Below are positions 33,662-42,073 of a stretch of 64,000 nt of DNA, piece after piece. The stretch is from NCBI RefSeq assembly GCF_900166635.1, contig NZ_LT800497.1, positions 1,504,169 through 1,568,168 of the forward strand, in the 5' to 3' direction. Position 1 is the stretch's first letter. Every line of letters begins with the position of its first letter. A model generated the notes under the pieces. It saw only the letters and a list, made by a program, of their open reading frames with translations. It was not told the DNA's origin and ran no database searches. A program made the position numbers and the translations under genes. The DNA comes from Oceanobacillus timonensis. Lineage in GTDB: Bacteria > Bacillota > Bacilli > Bacillales > Amphibacillaceae.

Positions 33662-34573
33662 ATGAAAAAGCTATTATTTCTTTTAGGATGTATGCTTAGC
33701 CTGCTTATCATGGGGTGCAGCAATCAGTCAGATGAAGAACAAAATAATGCTGAAGAAGAAACATCTGATGAAACGGTGACATATGAATCAGAGACAGGGC
33801 CAGTGGAAATACCTGCTGATCCACAGCGGATTGTCGCATTGTCAAATGGCCCAAATGTCTTTGCTCTTGATGGAAATTTGGTAGGGGTAGACGAATGGAC
33901 AAAAGCAAGTCCGCTTTTTGAAGAAGGTTTGGCAGATGTAGAGGTCGTTTCAGAAAATGATCCGGAGAGTATTTTAGCATTGGAGCCGGATTTAATTATT
34001 GCCGGTTCGCATATGGAAAATCTGGATGAACTAGAAAAGATTGCGCCGACTGTTATTTATACCTGGGGAAAGCTGGATTATCTGCAGCAGCATTTGGAGA
34101 TTGGTAAATTACTCAATAAAGAGGAAGAAGCACAGGAATGGATGGATGATTTCAGCGAACGCGCAAAAGCAGTTGGCGACAAAATCAAAGAAGAGCATGG
34201 GGAAGATGTTTCTGTTTCCGTATTTGAAACAGACTCTAAAAACTTCTCTGTCTTTGGAGATAACTGGGCTCGCGGAACAGAAATATTGTATCAGGCTATG
34301 GAGCTGACCATGCCGGAAAAAGTGCAGGAGGATGCGCTTGCTGACGGGTATTACAGTTTATCTCTGGAGACGTTGCCAGAATATGCAGGGGATTTCATTG
34401 TTCTGAGTGAGATGGGAGCAGAAAATGAATTTACGAAGAGCGAAACTTGGCAGTCTATTCCAGCGGTGGAAAACAATCAAGTGATTGCATTTAATACAGA
34501 GGAGGCTACTTACAGTGATCCGGTAACGCTGGAGCATTTACTTGCTATTTTTGAAGAAGGTTTCCTTGAATAA
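33662..34573 (+). CDS. Iron-siderophore-binding lipoprotein (FecB/FhuD family)
   Basis: A 303-residue lipoprotein: signal peptide 1-18 with lipobox LIMGC (Cys19), then a very acidic linker and a Peripla_BP_2 domain. The domain shows PADPQRIVALSNGPNVFALDG, VSENDPESILALEPDLIIAG and the long spine helix. It binds a ferric siderophore (type unknown) and hands it to the two FecCD permeases. It is the last gene of the Fur-regulated operon. A terminator follows at 34590-34637. Confidence 0.92.
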   Translation: MKKLLFLLGCMLSLLIMGCSNQSDEEQNNAEEETSDETVTYESETGPVEIPADPQRIVALSNGPNVFALDGNLVGVDEWTKASPLFEEGLADVEVVSENDPESILALEPDLIIAGSHMENLDELEKIAPTVIYTWGKLDYLQQHLEIGKLLNKEEEAQEWMDDFSERAKAVGDKIKEEHGEDVSVSVFETDSKNFSVFGDNWARGTEILYQAMELTMPEKVQEDALADGYYSLSLETLPEYAGDFIVLSEMGAENEFTKSETWQSIPAVENNQVIAFNTEEATYSDPVTLEHLLAIFEEGFLE

Positions 34574-34589
34574 GAAAAATATGCGATGG

Positions 34590-34637
34590 ATCTATCAAAA
34601 GGAGGAATCTCTCTGGGGGTTTCTCCTTTTAATAGAT
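34590..34637 (+). terminator. Terminator of the siderophore operon
   Basis: ATCTATCAAAAGGAGGAA pairs with TTTCTCCTTTTAATAGAT (one mismatch) across a GC-rich loop. Confidence 0.7.
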
Positions 34638-34941
34638 AATAGAAATTTCACTTTATCAGTCTGGAAACAGAAAGATTGTATCTTATCTGTAAGGAGAATC
34701 ATGTGCAGGTGAAACGACGATAAGTAGTTATTTAGATAGTGATACGGAATAGAATGCAGTTAAAAGGATGCGTTAACAAGAAACGGAAAGCGGCATTTTC
34801 AAAAACCACGAAAAAAATAATAGATTCACATTGACATAATGTATCGTTTTTTATAAAGTTAAGTTTAAACTATCTTTGAAATTTTCTAATTAAAAAAGAG
34901 TTTCTTTTATTTAAATTAGAAAGATTGGCTGGAGGGAAAAA
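34638..34941. other. Leader and promoter region of the second symporter operon
   Basis: No gene is supported. A candidate promoter has TTGACA (34831-34836), 17 bases and TAAAGT (34854-34859). Between it and the next start an inverted repeat (TTTCTAATT and AAATTAGAAA, about 34884-34924) could form a leader hairpin that may regulate expression. Confidence 0.45.
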
Positions 34942-35190
34942 ATGAAACAGAAAAAGGAACCAATTAAAAATTGGAAAATTTGGGCTATTTTAATTACTTT
35001 ACTTATTTTTAGTGTGCCATGGTATTTACCTACAGGTTCCTATGAACCATTTATTTTAGGAGTACCTTACTGGGCTTGGATTATATTAGGCGTTTCTCTC
35101 GTCATATCTATCGTTTTGACACTTATTTTAAAGTATTGCTGGCACATGAGTGATGAAGAAGAAATGTGGGAGGAGGAAGAGGAACAATGA
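34942..35190 (+). CDS. Small membrane partner of the SSS transporter (DUF3311-like)
   Basis: An 82-residue protein with two helices (about 12-28, 44-64) and a strongly acidic C-terminus (EEEMWEEEEEQ). Small two-helix proteins precede sodium:solute symporters in many Firmicutes (DUF3311 and relatives). The exact family match is uncertain. The ATG follows GGAGGG. Its TGA overlaps the symporter ATG (ATGA), which couples their translation and suggests that they form a complex. Confidence 0.72.
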   Translation: MKQKKEPIKNWKIWAILITLLIFSVPWYLPTGSYEPFILGVPYWAWIILGVSLVISIVLTLILKYCWHMSDEEEMWEEEEEQ

Positions 35191-36674
35191 ATAATCTCGC
35201 ATTTTCAGGAACTTCTGGTATTATTATTATGCTTTTTTATGGTTTTTTGATGCTTTTTATTGGTTTTATTACATATTGGAGAAATAGAGGGCTTCATCAA
35301 TCAAATAAAGAGTTTTATTTAGGCGGCGGGAACCTTAGCGTTTTCGTGTTATTTTTTACGTTTTTTGCAACGCAATATAGTGGAAATACAGTTGTTGGTT
35401 ATGCACCAACTGCCTACCGTATGGGTTTTCTTTGGATGCAGTCCATTACGTTCTTTATTTTAATTGTTGTGGGATATTTAATGTTTGCACCAAGACTGTA
35501 TACATTGAGTAAGAAACATCAATTTATTACGCCATCAGATTATATTGATAAGCGATTTAAATCGAAAGCAGTTACACTGCTGGCCTCTTTGTTGATGCTC
35601 TATGGATTAGGAAATTTCTTATTGGAGCAGATTATTGCTATCGGTCATGGGGTTAGTGGATTAACAGGCGGTACGATACCTTACCAGGCTGCTGTAGTAT
35701 TTTTTGTTACTATTATGATTATCTATGGCTGGCTTGGCGGAATGCGTTCTGTAGCTTATACAGATACCATGCAAGGAATTGCGCTGCTTTTTGGTGTAGC
35801 AATATTGCTGATTGGATCGATGGTTTACTTTGGCGGTCTGCCTTCTGCAACAGAATATGCTGCAACCATTTCTCCGGAAAAATTAGGAGTGCCGGATAGC
35901 AGTGGAATTCTAAGCTGGTATAGTATGTTGGTCCTGGTTATGATTGGAGCTGCTATTTATCCACATGCTATTCAGCGGATTTTTGCTGCGAAGAGTGAAA
36001 AATCATTAAAGAAATCATTATCATGGATGGCGTGGATGCCTTTTGTTACTTCTGGATTTGTTTTTATCATTGGCATTATCGGTATTCAGGCTTTCCCCGG
36101 TTTGAGCGAGGGAGATTCGGAACAATTAGTGGGAATGATGGCTAACCATATCGCGATGCAGCACCCGTTCTTTTATTGGGCGATGGTTCTTTTATTTGGT
36201 GGAATTGTTGCAGCTATTATTTCAACTGCGGATTCGGTATTGCTTACATTTTCATCTGTTATTTCGAAGGATATTTATGGACGCTATATCAATAAAAATG
36301 CCAGCGATAAAAAGCAAATATTAGTCGGTAAATTAACGGGTGTTGCGATTGTTATTATTTTGCTTTTGATTGCCTGGTACCCGCCGGCAACGTTATACCG
36401 AATATTTATTTTAAAATTTGAATTGTTGATTCAAATTGCCCCGGCATTTCTCTTAGGGCTTTACTGGAAACAGCTTCATCGTTATGCATTATTTACGGGT
36501 ATGCTAGTTGGTACGATTATTGCATCCGTCATGGCAATGACCGGTTTACAGCCATTAGGTATCGCAAGTGGATTATGGGGCTTGGCTGTTAACTTTATTT
36601 TATGTATTGGTTTAAGTTTTTTCTGGAAGGTATCGGAAAATGAAGTAACGTTGTTGAAGGAAGATATATCTTAA
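35187..36674 (+). CDS. Sodium:solute symporter (SSS family)
   Basis: A 495-residue protein with about 12-13 helices. After the first helix comes NKEFYLGGGNLSVFVLFFTFFATQYSGNTVVGYAP, and later GWLGGMRSVAYTDTMQGIALLFGVAILL and FGGIVAAIISTADSVLLTFSSVISKDIY near 345. All are typical SSS blocks. The start is ATG 35187 inside the previous stop; the ORF is open to 35166, but there it only encodes the purine-rich ribosome site. It differs clearly from the SSS protein at 3447. Substrate unknown. Confidence 0.87.
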   Translation: MNNLAFSGTSGIIIMLFYGFLMLFIGFITYWRNRGLHQSNKEFYLGGGNLSVFVLFFTFFATQYSGNTVVGYAPTAYRMGFLWMQSITFFILIVVGYLMFAPRLYTLSKKHQFITPSDYIDKRFKSKAVTLLASLLMLYGLGNFLLEQIIAIGHGVSGLTGGTIPYQAAVVFFVTIMIIYGWLGGMRSVAYTDTMQGIALLFGVAILLIGSMVYFGGLPSATEYAATISPEKLGVPDSSGILSWYSMLVLVMIGAAIYPHAIQRIFAAKSEKSLKKSLSWMAWMPFVTSGFVFIIGIIGIQAFPGLSEGDSEQLVGMMANHIAMQHPFFYWAMVLLFGGIVAAIISTADSVLLTFSSVISKDIYGRYINKNASDKKQILVGKLTGVAIVIILLLIAWYPPATLYRIFILKFELLIQIAPAFLLGLYWKQLHRYALFTGMLVGTIIASVMAMTGLQPLGIASGLWGLAVNFILCIGLSFFWKVSENEVTLLKEDIS

Positions 36675-36695
36675 GAATTTATAACAATCATTTCA

Positions 36696-36730
36696 AAAGG
36701 GAGATGGATATCAGACATCCATCTCCCTTT
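36696..36730. terminator. Bidirectional terminator
   Basis: AAAGGGAGATGGAT (36696-36709) pairs perfectly with ATCCATCTCCCTTT (36717-36730), between the symporter and the converging betaine-binding protein gene. Confidence 0.85.
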
Positions 36731-36751
36731 CGACTTCTTATGTTTATTCTA

Positions 36752-37669
36752 TTAATTGAAACCTTCTAGCCATTCTTCTTTTAAATCTGGGTTTTCATCC
36801 AGAAATTGTTGCGCAGCATCTTCCGGATCCATTCCTTCTTGTACGCTTAACATCATCTCTTGTGTATCTTCTTTAGTGATATGGAATTGACTGATCAGCT
36901 GATGAGCTGCCGGTGAATCTTCCTCAAACCCTGTTCTTGATACCGAAAAGACATCGTCGGGATCACCAAATGCATTTTCTGGATCATCTAAGATTTTCAA
37001 ATCAAACTCATTGAACGTCCAATGCGGTGTCCATAAGGTGACAACAATCGGTTCTTCTTTGTCGATAGCATCAGATAAAGATGCGGCCATGGCAGCACCT
37101 GAACTTTCCAATAATGTCCAATCATTAAGGTCATATCCAGGGATGACTTCATTTTCCATTAAGTTCATTTGGCCGGCTCCCGGGCTAATACCAGTAATGT
37201 CCCATTCCAGCTGTTCACCAATATTATTCTTGTTATCTCTTAAATCTTCAATAGAATCAATATCCTCCATGTAAGCAGGGACGGCTAAGCCGAGTTCTAC
37301 TTCTTCCGTTACTGTAGCTATTTTTTCTAGATCATCTTCATACTCATCCCAATAATTTCCGTGTGTATAGGGAAGCCACGCACCGACAATGACATCCGTA
37401 GCCCCATCAGATAAGCCGGTATATTGCACACCTACATCTGTTTGATTTACTTGGACATTATAACCGATTTCTTCAAGTAGTAATTTTGCTGTGTATGTAT
37501 TCACCGTGTTAGATACATAGTCATCTGTCCCAAGTGCAATATTTTCTTCTCCAAGATCGATACCATTACTTTCAGCATTACTATCGCTGTTACTGTTGCC
37601 GCATGCTGCTAATACGGTGATAAACATAAAAATAGCTAATAATCCTAAAATTTTGTTTGATTTCCACAT
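36752..37669 (-). CDS. Glycine betaine-type ABC substrate-binding lipoprotein (OpuAC family)
   Basis: A 305-residue lipoprotein with signal peptide and lipobox LAAC (Cys23). The OpuAC domain shows IALGTDDYVSNTVNTYTAKLLLEE, VGAWLPYTHGNYWDE and EPIVVTLWTPHWTFNEFDL; the Trp residues build the aromatic cage for quaternary amines. ATG 37669 is chosen because TATAAT lies just before the upstream ATG 37699, which would fall at the transcription start; its spacing from AAAGGAG is long. It is solitary: ATPase and permease are not in the window. It would serve osmoprotectant uptake. Confidence 0.85.
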   Translation of the reverse strand: MWKSNKILGLLAIFMFITVLAACGNSNSDSNAESNGIDLGEENIALGTDDYVSNTVNTYTAKLLLEEIGYNVQVNQTDVGVQYTGLSDGATDVIVGAWLPYTHGNYWDEYEDDLEKIATVTEEVELGLAVPAYMEDIDSIEDLRDNKNNIGEQLEWDITGISPGAGQMNLMENEVIPGYDLNDWTLLESSGAAMAASLSDAIDKEEPIVVTLWTPHWTFNEFDLKILDDPENAFGDPDDVFSVSRTGFEEDSPAAHQLISQFHITKEDTQEMMLSVQEGMDPEDAAQQFLDENPDLKEEWLEGFN

Positions 37670-37706
37670 TACGTAATTTAATCTCTCCTTTTTAATCATT
37701 TAATGG

Positions 37707-37735
37707 AAATTATACTGTAAGAGGAAATGGATAAC
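37707..37735 (-). promoter_or_regulatory. Sigma-A promoter of the betaine-binding protein gene
   Basis: On the minus strand TTGTTA, a 17-base spacer and TATAAT. Transcription would start close to 37700. Confidence 0.65.
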
Positions 37736-37918
37736 AAAGACAGTATTCCTTCCTATTTAGACAAATAACAGCATGATTGCGTTATACTAGCGTTATGGAA
37801 GGCCTATTCTCTTGATTCCTTTTATTTATGGAATAATACGCTTTTTTTCTGATGAAATATATTTGTTCCGTTCATAGCAAAGGGATAAAGTGTGAAAAAG
37901 GGAAAATAAGGAATTTAC

Positions 37919-37954
37919 AGCCATGAATTATTTCCTGGGGAATAATTCATGGCT
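37919..37954. other. Isolated perfect 14-bp hairpin
   Basis: AGCCATGAATTATT pairs with AATAATTCATGGCT across TCCTGGGG. There is no T-run on either side and no gene ending here. It lies between the promoter of the betaine-binding protein gene and the DUF4064 gene. It may be a protein-binding site or the scar of a small repeat. Confidence 0.6.
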
Positions 37955-38098
37955 ATTGAAAGTGTACAAACAAATATATTGTATACCTCAAGCACGCATT
38001 CCTTTTCAAATCCCCTGTTTTTGATTTAATATAGAGTAGAAGATAAATAAAATAAATCATGTAAGATGATGAAATATCATGGAGTAGGGGGTGTGATT

Positions 38099-38554
38099 TT
38101 GCGATCTGGAGAAGTAAATCATAATGTCAGTATTATACTTATTATTATTTCTATTTTATCATACGGTCTATTGGCTATGAATTCCTATAGTGTACTTGGC
38201 GATTTAGAACCTGGCGGAGATTCTCGAGAATATCTGGAAGAAACGTTGCAAGAGGCCGGGGATGAACTTGCGGGAGTAACGATGGAAGAACAAATAGAAA
38301 TATTTGGAAATATTGTTTCCTTTGTAGCAATCGTTGCGATTATTTATGCCATTTTAGGGATTGCAGCAGCAATATTTTTAGCGAAACGAAAAAAAGTCCG
38401 GCTTATTGGGATTTTGCTGATTGTTTTCGGAGGAATAAGTGTCATTTTAACACTGGTCCTTGGACTTATTGGAATCGTCGCCAGTCTGGGTTACCTTATT
38501 GCTGGTGTGGTTGCACTGAGGAAACAGAAAAAAACACAGAATGTCATAACGTAA
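38099..38554 (+). CDS. DUF4064-like membrane protein
   Basis: A 151-residue protein with one N-terminal helix, an acidic outside loop (LEPGGDSREYLEETLQEAGDE) and three helices in the second half (FVAIVAIIYAILGIAAAIFLA, then GILLIVFGGISVILTLVLGLIG). The layout fits DUF4064 proteins of Firmicutes, whose role is unknown. The frame is open from ATG 38066, but the only good ribosome site, AGGGGGTG, lies before TTG 38099. Both starts are possible. Confidence 0.6.
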   Translation: MRSGEVNHNVSIILIIISILSYGLLAMNSYSVLGDLEPGGDSREYLEETLQEAGDELAGVTMEEQIEIFGNIVSFVAIVAIIYAILGIAAAIFLAKRKKVRLIGILLIVFGGISVILTLVLGLIGIVASLGYLIAGVVALRKQKKTQNVIT

Positions 38555-38705
38555 TAATATAGAATAGTAGAAGTGCAAATAGCAATAGCTGATATGCTCC
38601 CTTTATAGTAGACAGAGAAACAATAAACATTCTCTCCTATTATGAAGGGAGTATTTTGTATATCTAAAAAGGTTTCATAAGCATGTTTTAGTCAAGGTAG
38701 TATTT

Positions 38706-38980
38706 GTTGAGCTATTGCAATCGCGTAGAATATCCTACTAGCGGAGGCGGACCGTTTTGACTCCTGAGGGATCAGCACCATCTGAAGATCCACTTTTGCC
38801 AAGTGCTCTTCTTGGCAAAAGTTAGCTGAAGAGCGTGCCCCTAGGAAAGCAAAACGGTCCGCCGTAGCGGTCGCCTTACACCTTACCTTCTCATCTTTGG
38901 CAACAGCTGTAAGCAAGAATCAATCAGCTCCTGTTCCCTTGGAAAGGAAGGTATTTTTTAAAGTGCGAAAGTTGAGCTAT
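38706..38980. repeat. Structured Bacillaceae-type intergenic repeat, copy B
   Basis: A 14-bp perfect inverted repeat, GGCGGACCGTTTTG (38746-38759) with its complement at 38850-38863, is followed inside by ACTCCTG and preceded by GGAAAG on the far side. A nested 12-bp hairpin (38792-38803 with 38811-38822) sits between them. The tail 38914-38979 resembles that of copy A at 30449-30512. GTTGAGCTAT occurs as a direct repeat at 38706-38715 and 38971-38980. No protein is coded. Confidence 0.75.
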
Positions 38981-39050
38981 ATATATAATTACCTTTCTTT
39001 ATAATTCCTTTATTTTTATCAATTAATCTAAAAATAGGAGGTTGATACGA

Positions 39051-39779
39051 ATGAAGGAAAATATAGTATCTGTACAACATATAACAAAAAAAGTAAAACG
39101 GAGAACGCTGCTTCAAGGCATTCAATTTCAGGTTGAAAAAGGTGAAATTTGTGGTTTACTTGGCCCTAATGGAGCTGGAAAAACAACCTTGCTGCGAGTA
39201 CTTACTGGATTAATTCAGCCTAATGAGGGAGATATTTTTATTCAAGGAAACAGCATCATTAAAAATCGCCAGGAGGGGCTTTCTAAGATTGGCGCAATCA
39301 TCGAAAATCCAATTTTCTTTCCTTATATGACAGGAAGAGAAAATTTATATAATTTGGCTTTGCTTCATCCACAACTAACAAAGCAAACGCGGAAAAAGAA
39401 GGTAGATGACGTGTTGCAAATCGTTCAAATGGAGGGTAGAGCCGATGATAAGGTGCGGACATATTCATTAGGAATGAAGCAGCGGCTTGGGATTGCGCAA
39501 GCTTTATTAGGAGATCCTTCTTTACTGGTACTGGATGAGCCGGCCAATGGACTGGATCCGATGGGGATTCGGGAGTTAAGAGAGCTGATTTTAAGGTTGA
39601 ATGAGGAGTATAGAATGACGATTCTTATTTCCAGTCATTTACTGGATGAAATTCAGCGGATCTGTGATCAATTGGTTGTTATTAAAGAAGGCAACGTATT
39701 ATGGTCTGGACCGATGGAAAACTTGGCAAGGGAAGGGCAGCAGTTAGAAGATGCCTTTGTGGAGCTGGTTTCCCGATGA
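39051..39779 (+). CDS. ABC ATP-binding protein, BcrA/LanF type
   Basis: A 242-residue ATPase with Walker A GPNGAGKTT, signature YSLGMKQRLGIAQALL, Walker B LLVLDEPANGLDPMG and H-loop SSHLLDEI. This is typical of antibiotic-peptide exporters such as BcrA, SpaF and CprA. ATG 39051 follows AGGAGG by 9 bases. It overlaps the first of two ABC-2 permeases (ATGA), and a two-component system follows. The five-gene layout equals the LanFEG/CprABC immunity type. No bacteriocin genes are present. Confidence 0.88.
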   Translation: MKENIVSVQHITKKVKRRTLLQGIQFQVEKGEICGLLGPNGAGKTTLLRVLTGLIQPNEGDIFIQGNSIIKNRQEGLSKIGAIIENPIFFPYMTGRENLYNLALLHPQLTKQTRKKKVDDVLQIVQMEGRADDKVRTYSLGMKQRLGIAQALLGDPSLLVLDEPANGLDPMGIRELRELILRLNEEYRMTILISSHLLDEIQRICDQLVVIKEGNVLWSGPMENLAREGQQLEDAFVELVSR

Positions 39780-40603
39780 AATATATTTTAAGTAGTGAGT
39801 GGAACCGGTTATGGAAACGGAAGACAACTTGGCTTGCATTTTTAAGTATCCCAGTTCTTTTATTTGCGGCAGCCAGTTATTTAAACACACAGAATGCAGC
39901 GATTAGCCCTGATGTTGCCCAATATACAGTAGCTTGGAATTTTCCAGTGCTTGGTTTATCAGAAATGCTTTTTACTGCTTTTCAAGGAGTGGTTTTGCTG
40001 CTTATTAGTTTGTCTGTTACGGAAGAATATCAATCCGGGCAGCTGCGGATGGTTTTGATTCGTTCCTATTCCTTTCGTAAGGTGATGACAGCTAAATATA
40101 TGGTTATTATAGGAACCATGCTCCTTTTCTTTGTTCTTTATTTTATCTGCAGTCATGTCATCGGATTGTTCCTTTTTGAACGGCCGGATGAATATATGCA
40201 ATTCTATTATTCCTCTCCTGTCAGTGTTGCAGAGGGAATAAGTTATAATATGAAATTTTACAGTTTAGCTTTTCTGACGATGATTGTCATGATTACCGTG
40301 TTTTTCTTATTAGCTATTATTAGCCGGACAACGACAACAGCTATTGGTGCTGGGGTAGGATTTTTATTATTATCCTTTACTTATCCGCAAATTTTGAACT
40401 TTTTTCATGAGTTAATAAATGAAGGTACGTATATGCGGCTATTTTTTACATCCATACCCATGATTCAATGGGAAGGATTGACATTAATGCTTTCAGAGAA
40501 CAAAGAATGGTTATATTGGAATCTTCTTATTCTGTTTATGTATATGGTTCCTATGGTTAGTTTCCTTTATTTTATTTGCAGACGAAAAAATGCTTTTATT
40601 TAG
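39776..40603 (+). CDS. ABC-2 permease, LanE/CprB-like
   Basis: A 275-residue membrane protein with six helices and the N-terminal ILSSEWNRLWKRKTTWLAFLS typical of this group. A short loop EEYQSGQLRMVLIRSYSFRKVMTAKY between helices 2 and 3 is the ABC-2 coupling segment. It starts inside the ATPase stop codon. It pairs with the next permease as a heterodimer that would remove a lantibiotic-like peptide from the membrane. Confidence 0.82.
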   Translation: MKYILSSEWNRLWKRKTTWLAFLSIPVLLFAAASYLNTQNAAISPDVAQYTVAWNFPVLGLSEMLFTAFQGVVLLLISLSVTEEYQSGQLRMVLIRSYSFRKVMTAKYMVIIGTMLLFFVLYFICSHVIGLFLFERPDEYMQFYYSSPVSVAEGISYNMKFYSLAFLTMIVMITVFFLLAIISRTTTTAIGAGVGFLLLSFTYPQILNFFHELINEGTYMRLFFTSIPMIQWEGLTLMLSENKEWLYWNLLILFMYMVPMVSFLYFICRRKNAFI

Positions 40604-40615
40604 GTGGTGATTATC

Positions 40616-41383
40616 TTGAAAAATATATTACGAAGCGAGACAGAACGGATGTTTAAAAGGAAAAAGACATGGATTGGCATTGGTGTTTATTTGCTGCTGA
40701 TTGGATTTCAATGTTTATTTCTTTCGGCGTTTGGCGGAGTTGCTTTTTACAGTCCGGAAGAAGAGGTCACATTGAATGCTTTAAATACAGCACCCTTCCT
40801 GCTAAGAGAGTTAGGTTTATTCTTCTTATTTATTTTGATTCCCATGCTTGTTGTGGACAGCTTTAATGGAGAATATACATCGGGTGCGTATCGGATGGTG
40901 TTATTAAGACCTGTTCCAAGAGGAAAGCTATTCTTGGCGAAAATTACGATATTATCTATCATTGTTTTTCTGCTGTTAATGATTACAATGGCAGCAGGTA
41001 TTATCTATGGGCAACTGGCATTTCCCAGTGTTACAGAAACTACTTTTTTAGATACGGAAATGCTTCAGCCACTAGCAGTATATGGTTATGTGTTTTTGTA
41101 TTATCTGACCGCTTTTGTTATTTTGGTTTCAGCAATGATGGTAGGGAGCTTGATTAGTACTATATTGCCGAATATGATTTTAGCTTATATTGGAATCATT
41201 GGCTTTCTGGTGGGCAGCATCTATATTTCGGATTATATGGTATTTTTCTTATCCATGGCAGATACGATTTTTGTATTATTGGCAGGGCAGAAACAAATGA
41301 TGTTTTCAGTCATATTGTTTCTTATTTTGGGAAGCTATATACTGAATATAGGAATTTGGAAAAAGCGTGATTGGATAGGATGA
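40616..41383 (+). CDS. ABC-2 permease, LanG/CprC-like
   Basis: A 255-residue protein with six helices: KNILRSETERMFKRKKTWIGIGVYL at the start and NGEYTSGAYRMVLLRPVPRGKLFLAKI as coupling loop, parallel to the preceding permease. I start it at TTG 40616, 6 bases after AGGTGGTG; two GTGs at 40604 and 40607 are too close to that site. Its TGA overlaps the ATG of the response regulator. Confidence 0.82.
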   Translation: MKNILRSETERMFKRKKTWIGIGVYLLLIGFQCLFLSAFGGVAFYSPEEEVTLNALNTAPFLLRELGLFFLFILIPMLVVDSFNGEYTSGAYRMVLLRPVPRGKLFLAKITILSIIVFLLLMITMAAGIIYGQLAFPSVTETTFLDTEMLQPLAVYGYVFLYYLTAFVILVSAMMVGSLISTILPNMILAYIGIIGFLVGSIYISDYMVFFLSMADTIFVLLAGQKQMMFSVILFLILGSYILNIGIWKKRDWIG

Positions 41384-42069
41384 TCAAAGTGAAAAGTAAA
41401 ATTATGCTCGTAGATGATGAAAAAGATATTGTTACTTTTATGAGAGATTCCCTGGAGGATGAAGGGTATCAGGTACTGGTTGCCTATCGTGGGGAAGAAG
41501 CACTGCGTCTACTCCCCGAACAGCCTGATTTAATTGTTCTGGATATTATGATGCCAGGTATGGACGGCTATCAACTCTGTGAAGAGATAAGACAGCATGT
41601 TTCTTGTCCGATTTTATTTGTCAGCGCCAAAAATACGGAGCATGACCGCATTAAAGGGCTGATGGCTGGAGGCGATGATTATATTGAAAAGCCGTTCAGT
41701 CTAAAGGAATTAAAAACAAGAATTTATGCGCATTTGCGCCGGGAACAAAGAAATGCTTATAAGGCTTATCATCGCATGCATGCGAAAAATCTTATTATTG
41801 ATACTTCTGCTTATGAAGTATTTTACCAGGATGAAAAGATTCCCTTCACCTATCGGGAATTTGAAATTATCACGTTTTTTGTTATGCACCCCAACCAGGT
41901 TTTTACCAAGGAACAGATTTATGAGCAGGTTTGGGGAATAGATTCTTTTGGGGATTCTACGACCATCACCGAACATATTAAGAAGATACGTGCAAAAATT
42001 CAAAAATATGATCCGTCCACCCCTTATATATCAACGGTATGGGGCGTCGGCTATAAATGGGAAGGCTAG
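41380..42069 (+). CDS. OmpR-family response regulator
   Basis: A 229-residue regulator with a receiver domain (LVDDEKDIVTFMRDSL; phospho-acceptor Asp in LIVLDIMMPGMDGYQL near 53; Lys in DYIEKPFSLKEL near 103) and a C-terminal winged helix (PFTYREFEIITFFVMHPNQVFTKEQIYEQVWG). ATG 41380 forms an ATGA overlap with the permease stop; GTG 41389 is an alternative. It should be activated by the kinase that follows and control the upstream ABC genes. Confidence 0.87.
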   Translation: MIKVKSKIMLVDDEKDIVTFMRDSLEDEGYQVLVAYRGEEALRLLPEQPDLIVLDIMMPGMDGYQLCEEIRQHVSCPILFVSAKNTEHDRIKGLMAGGDDYIEKPFSLKELKTRIYAHLRREQRNAYKAYHRMHAKNLIIDTSAYEVFYQDEKIPFTYREFEIITFFVMHPNQVFTKEQIYEQVWGIDSFGDSTTITEHIKKIRAKIQKYDPSTPYISTVWGVGYKWEG

Positions 42070-42073
42070 TCTG

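Noticed and set aside
38692..38916. Minus-strand 74-codon frame in repeat copy B
   Set aside because: It covers the repeat only and has no homologue-like features.
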